Counted from the stretch's first letter, positions 44,484-53,124 are shown. The stretch is 64,000 bases of DNA from RPQJ01 sp035554635 (GCA_035554635.1 DATMIB010000003.1:11329-75328); one strand, 5' to 3'. A program made the numbers and translations. The notes: generated by a model not told the origin, from the letters alone.

Positions 44484-45547
44484 TCGCACCGCCGGCCACC
44501 GCCGACGTACTGCAGGCGAGCGTGCTCGCCTGGGCCCATCGCGTGCTCGCGGCACGTTCGCTCGCGACGCTTGCGGACGAGCTCGCGGCACCGCCGGCCG
44601 CGCCCGCCGAGCGCCTCGTGGGGCAACTCGTGCTGGCGGACCCGCGGCATGAGCTACGCCTGCTTACGGTCGGTGAAAACGATGCGGCGCCGGCGACGGA
44701 AGGGCTGCGTTTCGTCGACGGGCTCGCCGGCATCGCACCGGCATTGACGGCGCTGCACGCACCGTCGGCGGGTCGTTATCACGCCGCGGACCACGCGCTG
44801 CTGTTTGGTGAGCAGTCCGGACTGACGCACGTGCTGCTGCTGCCGCTGCCGCAGGTCCAGACGCTGACCGGCGTGTATGCGATCGGGGCGTTCGGTGCGT
44901 CACCGGCGCTCACGGGGCTGGCGACGCCGTGGCTGGAACACGTCGCTGCACTGGCGCTCGCCGGAGCCGAGCGGCTGGTGCAGCGGGCACGGCTGCTGCG
45001 GGCCGGTGTCGTCGACCCGCTGACTGGATGGAACAGCCGTCACTACGTGCAGGCCCGGATGCGCGAGCAGGTTGCCGCGAGCCAGCGGCGCAAGGAGCCG
45101 GCGACCTGTCTCGTCGTCGACGTCGACGGCCTCGGTGCGCTCAACGAAACGCACGGCGTCGCCGCGGGCGATGCGGCACTGCTCGAGGCGGGCACGCGCA
45201 TCGAGGCGCAAGTGCGTGCGAGCGACGCGTTCGGTCACCTCGGCGAGGACGAATTCGCCGTCGTGCTGCCCGCGACGACGGCCGCGGCCGCCGTCGTGCT
45301 CGCCGAACGCATCCTCGCTGCGATGCGCGCGGCACCCGCCAGGATCGGCTCGTCGGTGTTCCCGTTGCGCGTCTCGATCGGCATTGCCGAGCTCGACGTC
45401 GCGCGACCCGGCATCGGTCACGAGCGCAAGGCGGTCGGCGACCAGTGGCTCGCCGACGCGCTGGCGGCTTTGCATCACGCGAAGCGCGCCGGCGGTGACG
45501 GCTACGAGTTCAGCTCCGCTGCCGCAGCATCAGCGCGAGGAATATAG
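44480..45547 (+). CDS. GAF-like sensor with variant GGDEF domain
   Basis: 355 residues from a GTG overlapping the tyrA stop. Residues ~1-165 are Leu/Ala-rich and resemble a GAF-type (DUF484-like) input domain. A GGDEF domain follows with DPLTGWNSRHYVQARM, the metal Asp in CLVVDVDGLGALNETHG and the signature at residues 255-259, which reads GEDEF instead of GGDEF. The second Gly sits in the GTP-binding turn, so activity may be lost or altered. No I-site RxxD upstream of the motif that I can identify with confidence. Its 3' end overlaps the convergent permease gene by 38 bases. Confidence 0.82.
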   Translation: MIAPPATADVLQASVLAWAHRVLAARSLATLADELAAPPAAPAERLVGQLVLADPRHELRLLTVGENDAAPATEGLRFVDGLAGIAPALTALHAPSAGRYHAADHALLFGEQSGLTHVLLLPLPQVQTLTGVYAIGAFGASPALTGLATPWLEHVAALALAGAERLVQRARLLRAGVVDPLTGWNSRHYVQARMREQVAASQRRKEPATCLVVDVDGLGALNETHGVAAGDAALLEAGTRIEAQVRASDAFGHLGEDEFAVVLPATTAAAAVVLAERILAAMRAAPARIGSSVFPLRVSIGIAELDVARPGIGHERKAVGDQWLADALAALHHAKRAGGDGYEFSSAAAASARGI

Positions 45548-46538
45548 GCACGCCGACCAGTGCGGTGAGCGCCCCCACCGGCAGTTGCCGCGGCGCCAGC
45601 AGCGTGCGCGAGGCAAGGTCCGCGGCCATCAGCACGAAACCGCCGAGCAGGGCCGAACCGGCCACGACGACACGCTGGTCGTTGCCGACGGCAAGGCGCA
45701 CGAGGTGGGGTGTCACCAGTCCGACGAAACCGATGCTGCCGGCGGTGCTCACCGCGAACCCGGTCAGCAGTGAACTCAGCACGAACACGACGCGACGCAG
45801 GTTGCGCACGTCGAGTCCCACCGTTGCGGCGAGCGTCTCGCCGCGCGCGAGCACGTTGAGCGGCCGGCCGAGCGCGACGCCGCAGACTGTTGCTGCGCCG
45901 AGCAGTGCCAGCAGCCAGCCCCAGCGGTCGCCGCGCGACAGGTCGCCGAGCAGCCAGAACACCATGCCGCGCAGCCGCGTATCGTCGCTCATCGCGAGCA
46001 GCAGGCTCACGATCGAGCCTGCACCGGCCGCGACCACGACACCGGTGAGCAGCAGCCGGGTCGGTGTCCAGCCACCGCGTCCCTGGGCCAGCGCGAAGAC
46101 GAGCGCACACGCGGTCAGGGCACCGACGCCCGCGGCGAGGTCGACCGTCAACAGCGGCAGGCCGAGCATGAGCGCGAGCAGCGCGGCGACCGAGGCGCCG
46201 CCCGAGACGCCGAGCACGTAAGGGTCGGCGAGCGGATTGCGCAGCAGGACCTGCAGCAGCGCCCCCGACAAGCCCAGCAGGCCGCCCACGGCAAAGGCGG
46301 TCAAGGCGCGTGGTAACCGCAGGTCCAGCACTACGTCGCGGGCCAGCGACGGTTCTGACGTGACGAGTGCGCGCCAGACCGCCGCGGGGCCGACATCGGC
46401 ACTGCCCAGCAGCAGCGACGCCAGCAGCAGGGCGCCGCTGGCAAGCGCCAGCGCGACGAGAACGGGAATGACGTGGAGTCTTGGCAAGCGGCCCCCGGGA
46501 CTGCGCGGAAGGGTAGGCAAGCGGGCCAGCGGCCACAA
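45510..46538 (-). CDS. btuC: FecCD/BtuC-type ABC transporter permease
   Basis: 342 residues, about ten hydrophobic helices. The family's conserved stretches are present: RLPRALTAFAVGGLLGLSGALLQ in the form LRLPRALTAF, NPLADPYVLGVSGGASV, the EAA-like cytoplasmic loop GFVGLVTPHLVRLAVG and the ending PVGALTALVGVPIF. It could pass cobalamin or an iron chelate. Together with BtuF- and BtuD-like genes in the same 12 kb it makes one set, though each is in a different transcription unit. Not adjacent to any binding protein or ATPase. Confidence 0.85.
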   Translation of the reverse strand: MWPLARLPTLPRSPGGRLPRLHVIPVLVALALASGALLLASLLLGSADVGPAAVWRALVTSEPSLARDVVLDLRLPRALTAFAVGGLLGLSGALLQVLLRNPLADPYVLGVSGGASVAALLALMLGLPLLTVDLAAGVGALTACALVFALAQGRGGWTPTRLLLTGVVVAAGAGSIVSLLLAMSDDTRLRGMVFWLLGDLSRGDRWGWLLALLGAATVCGVALGRPLNVLARGETLAATVGLDVRNLRRVVFVLSSLLTGFAVSTAGSIGFVGLVTPHLVRLAVGNDQRVVVAGSALLGGFVLMAADLASRTLLAPRQLPVGALTALVGVPIFLALMLRQRS

Positions 46539-46619
46539 GCGCGCCTCGCCGCAAGCGCGCTTTGTGCCGGGGCGACGGTTGTGAAAAAATCAAAGTCATC
46601 CGAGGGGTTACGAAACCGG

Positions 46620-47288
46620 ATGAGCGACTACATCGACAGCCAGGGATTTCGCGCCAACGTCGGCATCGTGCTGATGCGCGATGGCGGCGAGTTGTTCCTC
46701 GGCGGTCGGCGCGACGGTCGCGGCTGGCAGTTTCCGCAGGGCGGCGTGCGTCGCTACGAGCGCCCCGAAGACGCCCTCTATCGCGAGCTGCACGAGGAAA
46801 TCGGGCTGCAGCGGGAAGACGTCGAGCTGCTTTCGAGCACCAGCCGCTGGCTGCGTTACCGGCTGCCGCGCCAGTACGTGCGTCGCAAGGGCGGGCCGTT
46901 GTGCATCGGCCAGAAGCAGCGGTGGTTCCTGTTGCGCCTGGTCGCCGACGAATCGCGGCTCAACTTCGATGCCACCCCGGAGCCGGAATTCGATTCGGGA
47001 CGCTGGGTCGACTACTGGTGGCCCGTGCGCGAAGTCATCTATTTCAAGCGCGTCGTGTACGCGCGGGCATTGCAGGAACTCGGCGAACGCGCGTTCACGG
47101 ACGGGCCTCCGCCGCGACCGGAGTGGTGGTCGGACGAGATGCTGCGCGCGCGGGAGCCTTCGCCGCCGCGCCGTCGGCACCGCACGGACGGGCACCCTCG
47201 CACCGCGGTCCCGGGCGCCTCGCGGCGCAACGGCGTCGATGAAACGCCGGTCGGCCAGGAAGGCCCGCAGGAAGGACACGGCTCGTGA
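46620..47288 (+). CDS. rppH: RNA 5'-pyrophosphohydrolase
   Basis: 222 residues from ATG 46620; an in-frame GTG at 46581 would add 13 residues (KKSKSS...). A Nudix hydrolase: FRANVGIVLMRDGG, then the Nudix box GGVRRYERPEDALYREL with HEEIGL, and WRL-type aromatics later (GQKQRWFLLRLV). It removes pyrophosphate from mRNA 5' ends and triggers RNase E decay. About 45 residues longer than E. coli RppH; the C-terminal tail is Arg/Pro/Gly-rich (RREPSPPRRRHRT-like). Overlaps the next gene by four bases. Confidence 0.93.
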   Translation: MSDYIDSQGFRANVGIVLMRDGGELFLGGRRDGRGWQFPQGGVRRYERPEDALYRELHEEIGLQREDVELLSSTSRWLRYRLPRQYVRRKGGPLCIGQKQRWFLLRLVADESRLNFDATPEPEFDSGRWVDYWWPVREVIYFKRVVYARALQELGERAFTDGPPPRPEWWSDEMLRAREPSPPRRRHRTDGHPRTAVPGASRRNGVDETPVGQEGPQEGHGS

Positions 47289-47992
47289 CGCCGGCGCCGG
47301 CGCGCGGGATCTGGGCCGCCGGGGTGGTCGCCGCCGTCATGCTCGTGCTCGTCGCTGGGTGGGTGGGCTTCGGCCACGGCCAGCGGACTGCCGGTCACGA
47401 CGCCGGCGCGAATGCTGCACGGCAGGCGGCCCTCGAAGGCCAGGTCGACCAGCTCAAGGGCGAAAACGAGCGGCTCAACGCGAAGGTCGCCGAGCTCGAA
47501 ATGGCGCGCCGGCTCGATCGCGACGCCTACGGGGCCATCGAGCATACGCTCGGCGACCTGCAATCGCGGCTCGCGCGCCAGGGCGACGACCTCGCGTTCT
47601 ATCGCAGCATCGTGTCGCCGGAGGACGGCATCCAGGGCCTGCGCATCCAGCGGTTCGACGTGACGCCCGGTGCCGGCCCGCGCGAATACCGCCTCAGGCT
47701 GACGCTGGTGCAGGCGATGCGCCACGAGAGCATCGTCTCGGGCCTCGCGCAGGTGACGCTGGCCGGCATGCAGGGCGATGTCATGCGCCAGTACACGATC
47801 GGCGAGTTGCTGGACCAGCCGCGCGCACAGCTGCCGTTCTCTTTCCGCTATTTCCAGACGCTGGAGCAGTCCGTCACGCTTCCGGTGGGCTTCGAGCCCT
47901 ACGAGGCGGACGTGCGGCTGCAGTCGAACAAGCTGCGTGGCGGCCCGGTCCAGCAGGCTTTCCCGTGGAAAGTGCAGGCCGCGGCGACCTGA
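47285..47992 (+). CDS. DUF6776-like membrane-anchored coiled-coil protein
   Basis: 235 residues from a GTG overlapping the rppH stop. One N-terminal transmembrane helix (~8-30), a coiled coil (~42-80: EGQVDQLKGENERLNAKVAE), then a beta-rich domain with FYRSIVSPEDGIQGLRIQRF and RLRLTLVQAMRHES. The YRSIVSP-D-GIQGL pattern is typical of the DUF6776 family encoded near erpA and bactofilin in other gammaproteobacteria. Function unknown, probably cell-envelope related. Confidence 0.8.
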   Translation: MTPAPARGIWAAGVVAAVMLVLVAGWVGFGHGQRTAGHDAGANAARQAALEGQVDQLKGENERLNAKVAELEMARRLDRDAYGAIEHTLGDLQSRLARQGDDLAFYRSIVSPEDGIQGLRIQRFDVTPGAGPREYRLRLTLVQAMRHESIVSGLAQVTLAGMQGDVMRQYTIGELLDQPRAQLPFSFRYFQTLEQSVTLPVGFEPYEADVRLQSNKLRGGPVQQAFPWKVQAAAT

Positions 47993-48019
47993 ACCGACCG
48001 GACCGGTGCGGCCGATGCT

Positions 48020-48047
48020 TTGAGTCACCGGCCTTGAAAGCTAGAAT
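48020..48047 (+). promoter_or_regulatory. Likely promoter of erpA
   Basis: TTGAGT (48020-48025), 16 bases, TAGAAT (48042-48047), 45 bases before the erpA ATG. Confidence 0.5.
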
Positions 48048-48092
48048 GGCGGGCCCCACCGAGAGTTGCCTGCACCGCAACCGGAGCGATTC

Positions 48093-48461
48093 ATGACCGA
48101 CGCCACCGCCACCCAGGACGCAGTCGACGCCAGCGCGCTGCTGGTTTTCACCGACTCGGCGGCCCGCAAGGTCGGCGAACTGATCAAGGAAGAGGGCAAC
48201 CCGAACCTGAAGCTGCGCGTGTTCGTGTCCGGAGGCGGCTGCTCGGGCTTCCAGTACGGCTTCACGTTCGACGAGAACGAGGAAGAGGGCGACACCTGCG
48301 TCGTGAACCAGGGCGTGCGCCTGCTCGTCGACCCGATGAGCTTCCAGTACCTGAGCGGCGCGGAGATCGATTACCGCGAGGACCTCGAGGGCGCGCAGTT
48401 CGTGATTCGCAACCCCAACGCGACGACGACCTGCGGCTGCGGTTCTTCGTTCACGGCCTGA
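48093..48461 (+). CDS. erpA: Iron-sulfur cluster insertion protein
   Basis: 122 residues, A-type Fe-S carrier. The three cluster cysteines are present: GGGCSGFQYGF and the CGCG pair in TTCGCGSSF at the C-terminus. The GGAGCG site before ATG 48093 fixes the start. ErpA delivers clusters to enzymes of isoprenoid synthesis and respiration, which fits a genome with many redox proteins nearby. It is followed after 13 bases by the Ppx/GppA gene. Confidence 0.95.
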   Translation: MTDATATQDAVDASALLVFTDSAARKVGELIKEEGNPNLKLRVFVSGGGCSGFQYGFTFDENEEEGDTCVVNQGVRLLVDPMSFQYLSGAEIDYREDLEGAQFVIRNPNATTTCGCGSSFTA

Positions 48462-48474
48462 GCGCGTCCCGCCC

Positions 48475-49980
48475 TTGGCCAACGGGGTTCCCGACGTCCT
48501 GGCGGCCGTCGACCTCGGCTCCAACAGTTTTCACATGGTCGTTGCCCGTCATTCGCACGGGCAACTCGTCATCGTCGACCGCCTGCGCGAGTCGGTCCGG
48601 CTCGGCGCCGGGCTGGACGAACAGGGGCGGCTCAGTCGCGAGTCGATGCAGCGTGCGCTCGAGTGCCTCGAGCGCTTCGGCCAGCGACTCGGGGCGCTCC
48701 GCGCGGGGAGCGTGCGAGTCGTCGGCACCAACACCTTGCGCCGGGCGCGCCGTCGTGGCGCGTTCATGGACCGCGCGCGCGAGGCGCTCGGCCATCCGAT
48801 CGAAATCATCTCCGGTGTCGAGGAAGCGCGCCTGATCTACCTGGGCGTCGCGCACACGACGCCGCAGGAGGGCGGGCGCCGCCTGGTCGTGGACGTCGGC
48901 GGTGGCAGCACGGAACTCGTCATCGGCGAGGGGCTCGCGACGCGTCGGCTCGAGAGTCTCTACATGGGCTGCGTCAGCCTGAGTTCGCAGTTCTTTGCGG
49001 ACGGCGACGTCACCGACAAGCGCATGAAGAAGGCGCGCATGGCGGCACAACTCGAGCTCGAGCCCGTCGCGACGCGGTTTTCGCGCGGCGAATGGGACGT
49101 TGCCTGGGGCTCCTCCGGCACGTTGCGGGCCATCGGCGAGGTGTTGCAGGCGCGCGCACCGGCCCGCGCACAGGTCGACCGTGCCGGCCTCGAGTGGCTG
49201 CTGCAGGAGTGCCTGCGCGCGGGGCACGTGGGGCGCATCGCGCTGCCCGGGCTCACGCCCGATCGGCAGGCCGTACTGCCCGGCGGGCTCGCGATCATCC
49301 TCGAGGTGTTCGACCGGCTCGGGATCGAGAGCATGCGCATCGCCGACGGAGCACTGCGCGAGGGCCTGCTGTACGACCTGGTCGGCCGACTCACCGACGA
49401 GGACGCGCGCGAGCGCAGCGTGCGTGCCATGGCGGCGCGCTTCGACGTCGATGTCGCGCAGGCCGAGCGCGTGGAGGCGACGGCGCTCGGGTTTCTGCGC
49501 CAGGCCGCGACAGGATGGACCCTGCAGGACGATCCGTTTGCCGAGCGCGTGCTCGGCTGGGCCGCGCGTCTGCACGAGGTCGGGCTCGACATTTCGCACT
49601 CGCACTATCACCGGCACGGCGCGTACCTGTTGCAGAACGCGGACCTGCCGGGGTTTCCACACCACGAGCAGCAGATCCTGGCCGCGCTGGTCGGCAATCA
49701 TCGTCGCAAGCTGCAGCCCGCGATGCTCGAGGACCTGATGCCGCCGTGGCACGTCCAGTCGCTGCACCTGATCGTGCTGCTGCGACTGGCGGTGCTGCTG
49801 CATCGAGGGCGCGCCCCGCGGGCGCTGCCCGACCTGCGGCTGACCGTGAAAGGCCGGAACGTCGACCTGCAGTTTCCGCGTGGCTGGCTCGCAGAGCATC
49901 CCCTGACGGCGGCGGACCTGGCGCAGGAGACGGAGTGGCTCGCGGCGGCTGGAATCCGGCTCAAGGCGTTCGGCGACTAG
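48475..49980 (+). CDS. ppx: Ppx/GppA phosphatase family (exopolyphosphatase)
   Basis: 501 residues from a TTG at 48475, the only start that keeps the family N-terminus. ASKHA fold with VLAAVDLGSNSFHMVVA (phosphate-1), RVVGTNTLRRARR, LVVDVGGGSTELVIGEG (phosphate-2) and a C-terminal HD-like region (HSHYHRHGAYLLQN, then HHEQQILAALVGNHRR). It hydrolyses polyphosphate or pppGpp; length and the HD region favour exopolyphosphatase. In Pseudomonas the gene at this place is anmK, so this is a local replacement or lineage difference. Confidence 0.92.
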   Translation: MANGVPDVLAAVDLGSNSFHMVVARHSHGQLVIVDRLRESVRLGAGLDEQGRLSRESMQRALECLERFGQRLGALRAGSVRVVGTNTLRRARRRGAFMDRAREALGHPIEIISGVEEARLIYLGVAHTTPQEGGRRLVVDVGGGSTELVIGEGLATRRLESLYMGCVSLSSQFFADGDVTDKRMKKARMAAQLELEPVATRFSRGEWDVAWGSSGTLRAIGEVLQARAPARAQVDRAGLEWLLQECLRAGHVGRIALPGLTPDRQAVLPGGLAIILEVFDRLGIESMRIADGALREGLLYDLVGRLTDEDARERSVRAMAARFDVDVAQAERVEATALGFLRQAATGWTLQDDPFAERVLGWAARLHEVGLDISHSHYHRHGAYLLQNADLPGFPHHEQQILAALVGNHRRKLQPAMLEDLMPPWHVQSLHLIVLLRLAVLLHRGRAPRALPDLRLTVKGRNVDLQFPRGWLAEHPLTAADLAQETEWLAAAGIRLKAFGD

Positions 49981-50009
49981 CGCGAATTGCGACCCCCCTG
50001 AACGACAAA

Positions 50010-50028
50010 GGCCGGCAATGCCGGCCCC
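50010..50028 (-). terminator. Hairpin after the M23 endopeptidase gene
   Basis: GGCCGGC-ATT-GCCGGCC on the minus strand followed by TTTGTCG, 40 bases beyond the stop at 50069. Short T-run, so a weak terminator; it also lies after ppx on the other strand. Confidence 0.5.
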
Positions 50029-50068
50029 TGTTCGTCACGTGTCGCCCGTGCGGGCGACGACGGTTCGC

Positions 50069-51427
50069 TCACTCCGTGCGCGCGAGTTGTGCGCTGGCCC
50101 GACCGCTCGTGAGGTCGAGCCTGGCGAACGTGCTCGCGCTCTCGCGCTTGAATTCCGCCAGGTATTTCGCCGGGATTTCCACGCGCGGCATCATCACCGA
50201 CGTCGGGTTCTTGTGCACGCCGCGCACGCGATACTCATAGTGCAGGTGCGGGCCGGTCGAGGCGCCGGTCGAGCCGACATAGCCGATCAACTCGCCCTGT
50301 CGAACCTTGCGACCGCTGCGCGCGTTCTTGCCGAACCGCGACATGTGGCCGTACAGGGTCGTGATGCCGCGCCCGTGGTCGATGATCACGGCGTTGCCGT
50401 AGCCGCCCTTGCGGCCGGCGAAGTCGATGCGACCGTCGCCGGCGGCCCAGATCGGCGTTCCGGTCGGCGCCGCGTAGTCGATGCCCTTGTGCGCCCGGAC
50501 CTTGCCGCTGATCGGGTGCCGACGGTTCGGGTTGAAGACCGAGCTGATCCGCGTGAAGTCGAGCGGCGCGCGCAGGAACGCCTTGCGCATGCCCTTGCCG
50601 TCCGGCGTGAAATACCCTTCGACCTGGCCGTCGGCCGAGTGGAACCACGCGGCACGGTGCACCTTGCCCTGGTTGACGAACTCGGCCGCGAGCACGCGAC
50701 CGTCGTTGACATACTCGCCGTCCTGGTACTTCTGCTCGTAGAGCACGCTGAACTCGTCGCCCTCGCGGATGTCGAGCGCGAAGTCGATGTCCCAGCCGAA
50801 CATCTGGTTGGCAAGCGTCAGGATGGTCTCGGGCGACATGCCGGCGCTCTCGCCTGCCGCAAACAGCGAGGAAGTGATCTTCGCGCGCCGGCCGACGACT
50901 TCCGTCTCGAGCGGGTTCTCGATGTAGTTGACTGCGAAGCCGGCGTCCGAGCGCGCGATCTGCAGCGTGAGCGTGTTGCTGATCTGGCGGTTGAGCGACT
51001 GCAGCACGCCGTCGATGTGCGTGAACGTGATGATGTCGCCGGGGCGGACGATGTCGAGCGCGCGACGCACTTCGGGGCGCGTGCGCAGCTCGGCGAGGGC
51101 TGCCAGGTCGACGCCGACCGTGCGGAAGATCCGGTCGAGCGTGTCGTTGCGCTGGACCGTGTATTCGACGCTGTCGGGCGAATCGGGGCCTTCGACCGGC
51201 GCGACCGTGCCGCTGGACTGCTGCGCGACGAGCGGCGTCAGGTCGAGGGACTCCGGCGCGTCGTGGCGCGGCCAGACACCCACGGCCAGCAACGCGGCCA
51301 CGGCGGCGACGAGCGGCAGGCTGGTTCCGGCGAGCAGACGACGACGGCGCGGGGAAGCCTCGGTTGCGACCGAGGTGTGGGGCGCGTCCCGATCGGCGGG
51401 GGGCGCGGCTGGGTCAACTGGTTGCAA
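50069..51427 (-). CDS. M23 family peptidoglycan DD-metalloendopeptidase with LysM-like domain
   Basis: 452 residues from a TTG at 51427, which follows a GGGGGTG site and a promoter at 51456-51484; longer starts lie upstream of that promoter. One N-terminal membrane helix (LLAGTSLPLVAAVAALLAVG) anchors it. A LysM/OapA-like segment (VEYTVQRNDTLDRIFRTVGV to VRPGDIITF) and helical stretch precede the M23 domain, whose zinc motifs are HKGIDYAAPTGTPI and GPHLHYEYR. It cuts D-Ala-mDAP crosslinks for cell-wall growth (MepM type). Divergent from tyrS, a neighbourhood I recall for Pseudomonas. Confidence 0.92.
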   Translation of the reverse strand: MQPVDPAAPPADRDAPHTSVATEASPRRRRLLAGTSLPLVAAVAALLAVGVWPRHDAPESLDLTPLVAQQSSGTVAPVEGPDSPDSVEYTVQRNDTLDRIFRTVGVDLAALAELRTRPEVRRALDIVRPGDIITFTHIDGVLQSLNRQISNTLTLQIARSDAGFAVNYIENPLETEVVGRRAKITSSLFAAGESAGMSPETILTLANQMFGWDIDFALDIREGDEFSVLYEQKYQDGEYVNDGRVLAAEFVNQGKVHRAAWFHSADGQVEGYFTPDGKGMRKAFLRAPLDFTRISSVFNPNRRHPISGKVRAHKGIDYAAPTGTPIWAAGDGRIDFAGRKGGYGNAVIIDHGRGITTLYGHMSRFGKNARSGRKVRQGELIGYVGSTGASTGPHLHYEYRVRGVHKNPTSVMMPRVEIPAKYLAEFKRESASTFARLDLTSGRASAQLARTE

Positions 51428-51455
51428 GGGACACCCCCGCAATGGAATGGCGCGT

Positions 51456-51484
51456 AAATTAGTTGCGGAAAAGCGACCGGTCAA
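51456..51484 (-). promoter_or_regulatory. Likely promoter of the M23 endopeptidase gene
   Basis: On the minus strand TTGACC (51479-51484), 17 bases, TAATTT (51456-51461). The predicted transcript starts ~20 bases before the TTG codon, which supports that start. Confidence 0.6.
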
Positions 51485-51570
51485 CCGTAGATTCGTCCGT
51501 TTTCGCTGATAGTTCAGAGCGTTGCGGGGGGCATGAAAGTTCCGTGACGGGCCGCACGCCGAGTCCGTCG

Positions 51571-51599
51571 TTGCCTGCACCCGCGGCAACCCCTACATT
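51571..51599 (+). promoter_or_regulatory. Likely promoter of tyrS
   Basis: TTGCCT (51571-51576), 17 bases, TACATT (51594-51599), 41 bases before the tyrS ATG. Confidence 0.45.
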
Positions 51600-51640
51600 T
51601 CGGCGTCTTTGCACTGCACAACTGTCGGAGCGATTCATCG

Positions 51641-52855
51641 ATGCTGCCCGCCGAAGAACAACTGGCCGAACTGCGCCGCGGTGCCTCCGAAGTCTTGCTG
51701 GAGGCCGACCTGCTCAAGAAATTGCGACGCGGCAAGCCGTTGCGGGTCAAGGCCGGCTTCGACCCGACCGCCCCCGACCTGCATCTGGGTCACACGGTGC
51801 TGATCAACCGCATGGCGATGTTCCAGCGGCTCGGCCACGAGGTCATTTTCCTGATCGGCGACTTCACGGGGCTGATCGGCGACCCCACGGGGCGCAATGC
51901 GACGCGGCCGCCGTTGACGCCGGACGACGTCAAGGCCAATGCGCGGACCTACGAGGCCCAGATCTTCAAGATCCTCGACCCCGCGCTGACCAAGGTCGAG
52001 TTCAACTCGACCTGGATGGGGCCGATGAGCGCGGCGGGCCTGATCCAGCTCGCGGCGAAGCACACCGTGGCGCGCATGCTCGAGCGCGACGACTTCTCCA
52101 AGCGCTACAAGGAAGGCCGGCCCATCGCCGTTCACGAGTTCCTCTACCCGCTGGTGCAGGGCTACGACTCGGTCGCACTCAAGGCCGACGTCGAACTCGG
52201 TGGCACGGACCAGAAGTTCAACCTGCTCGTCGGCCGCCAGTTGCAGGAAGCCAGCGGGCAGGAGCCGCAGGTCGTGATCACGATGCCGCTGCTCGAGGGG
52301 CTCGATGGCGTCAACAAGATGTCGAAGTCGCTCGGCAACTACATCGGCATCACGGAGCCCGCCGAACAGATGTTCGGCAAGCTCATGTCGATTTCGGACG
52401 ACCTCATGTGGCGCTACTTCGACCTGCTCTCGTTTCGCTCCAACGCGGAGATCGCCGACCTGCGACAGCAGTGCGCAGCGGGCCGCAATCCGCGCGACGC
52501 CAAGTTCGAGCTTGGTGTCGAGATCGTCGATCGCTTTCACGGGGCAGGGGCCGGCGGGCGGGCGCGCGACGAATTCATCGCGCGCTTCCAGCAGGGCGCG
52601 CTGCCCGAGGACATTGCGGAAATCACGCTGGCCGCGGGCCCGGAAGGCCTCGGTCTCGCGCACGTGCTCAAGGGTGCGCAGCTCGTGCCCAGCACGAGCG
52701 AAGCGATGCGGCAGATCAAGCAGGGTGCCGTGCGCATCGACGGCGAGAAGGTCGAAGACGCCGCGCGCACGATCGTGGCCGGCACCACGCACGTGATCCA
52801 GGTCGGCAAGCGACGTCTCGCGCGTGTGAAGATCGAAACGAACGCAACGGCGTGA
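51641..52855 (+). CDS. tyrS: Tyrosyl-tRNA synthetase
   Basis: 404 residues, class I synthetase of the TyrZ type (about 400 residues). The HIGH-like motif is HLGHT in DLHLGHTVLINRM, KMSKS is NKMSKSLGNYIG, and the C-terminal S4 RNA-binding domain ends the protein (AMRQIKQGAVRIDGEKVED). ATG at 51641. It lies directly upstream of the rrn operon, as tyrZ does in Pseudomonas. Confidence 0.96.
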   Translation: MLPAEEQLAELRRGASEVLLEADLLKKLRRGKPLRVKAGFDPTAPDLHLGHTVLINRMAMFQRLGHEVIFLIGDFTGLIGDPTGRNATRPPLTPDDVKANARTYEAQIFKILDPALTKVEFNSTWMGPMSAAGLIQLAAKHTVARMLERDDFSKRYKEGRPIAVHEFLYPLVQGYDSVALKADVELGGTDQKFNLLVGRQLQEASGQEPQVVITMPLLEGLDGVNKMSKSLGNYIGITEPAEQMFGKLMSISDDLMWRYFDLLSFRSNAEIADLRQQCAAGRNPRDAKFELGVEIVDRFHGAGAGGRARDEFIARFQQGALPEDIAEITLAAGPEGLGLAHVLKGAQLVPSTSEAMRQIKQGAVRIDGEKVEDAARTIVAGTTHVIQVGKRRLARVKIETNATA

Positions 52856-52919
52856 GCCGTTGCGCGGCGGCCTCCTTGCAGGCTTCGACAGCGCACGAAA
52901 AAAAACTTTCGTGCAGGTG

Positions 52920-52947
52920 TTGACGACACTTCGAACGGGGCTATACT
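52920..52947 (+). promoter_or_regulatory. rrn promoter P1
   Basis: TTGACG (52920-52925), 16 bases, TATACT (52942-52947). Just upstream lies a GCACGAAA/TTTCGTGC inverted repeat with an A-rich centre that could act as an UP element or a tyrS terminator stem. Confidence 0.75.
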
Positions 52948-53025
52948 GCGCGCCCTTCCGCAGTCACCGACGCAACGCGACGGCGGCGAGCTGAAAAACC
53001 CGACGAAAGAAAGTTTTCGAAGGTG

Positions 53026-53053
53026 TTGACAGCGACGGAAGTTGCCGCATAAT
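53026..53053 (+). promoter_or_regulatory. rrn promoter P2
   Basis: Perfect TTGACA (53026-53031), 16 bases, CATAAT (53048-53053), preceded by AAAGTTTTCGAAGG, a likely UP element. GC-rich stretch follows the -10, as expected for stringent control. Confidence 0.8.
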
Positions 53054-53124
53054 GCGCGGCTCGCCTGAGCAGAAATGCAACGGTGACGAGCTGAAAAGAC
53101 CGACGAAAAAAGTTTTCGAAGGTG

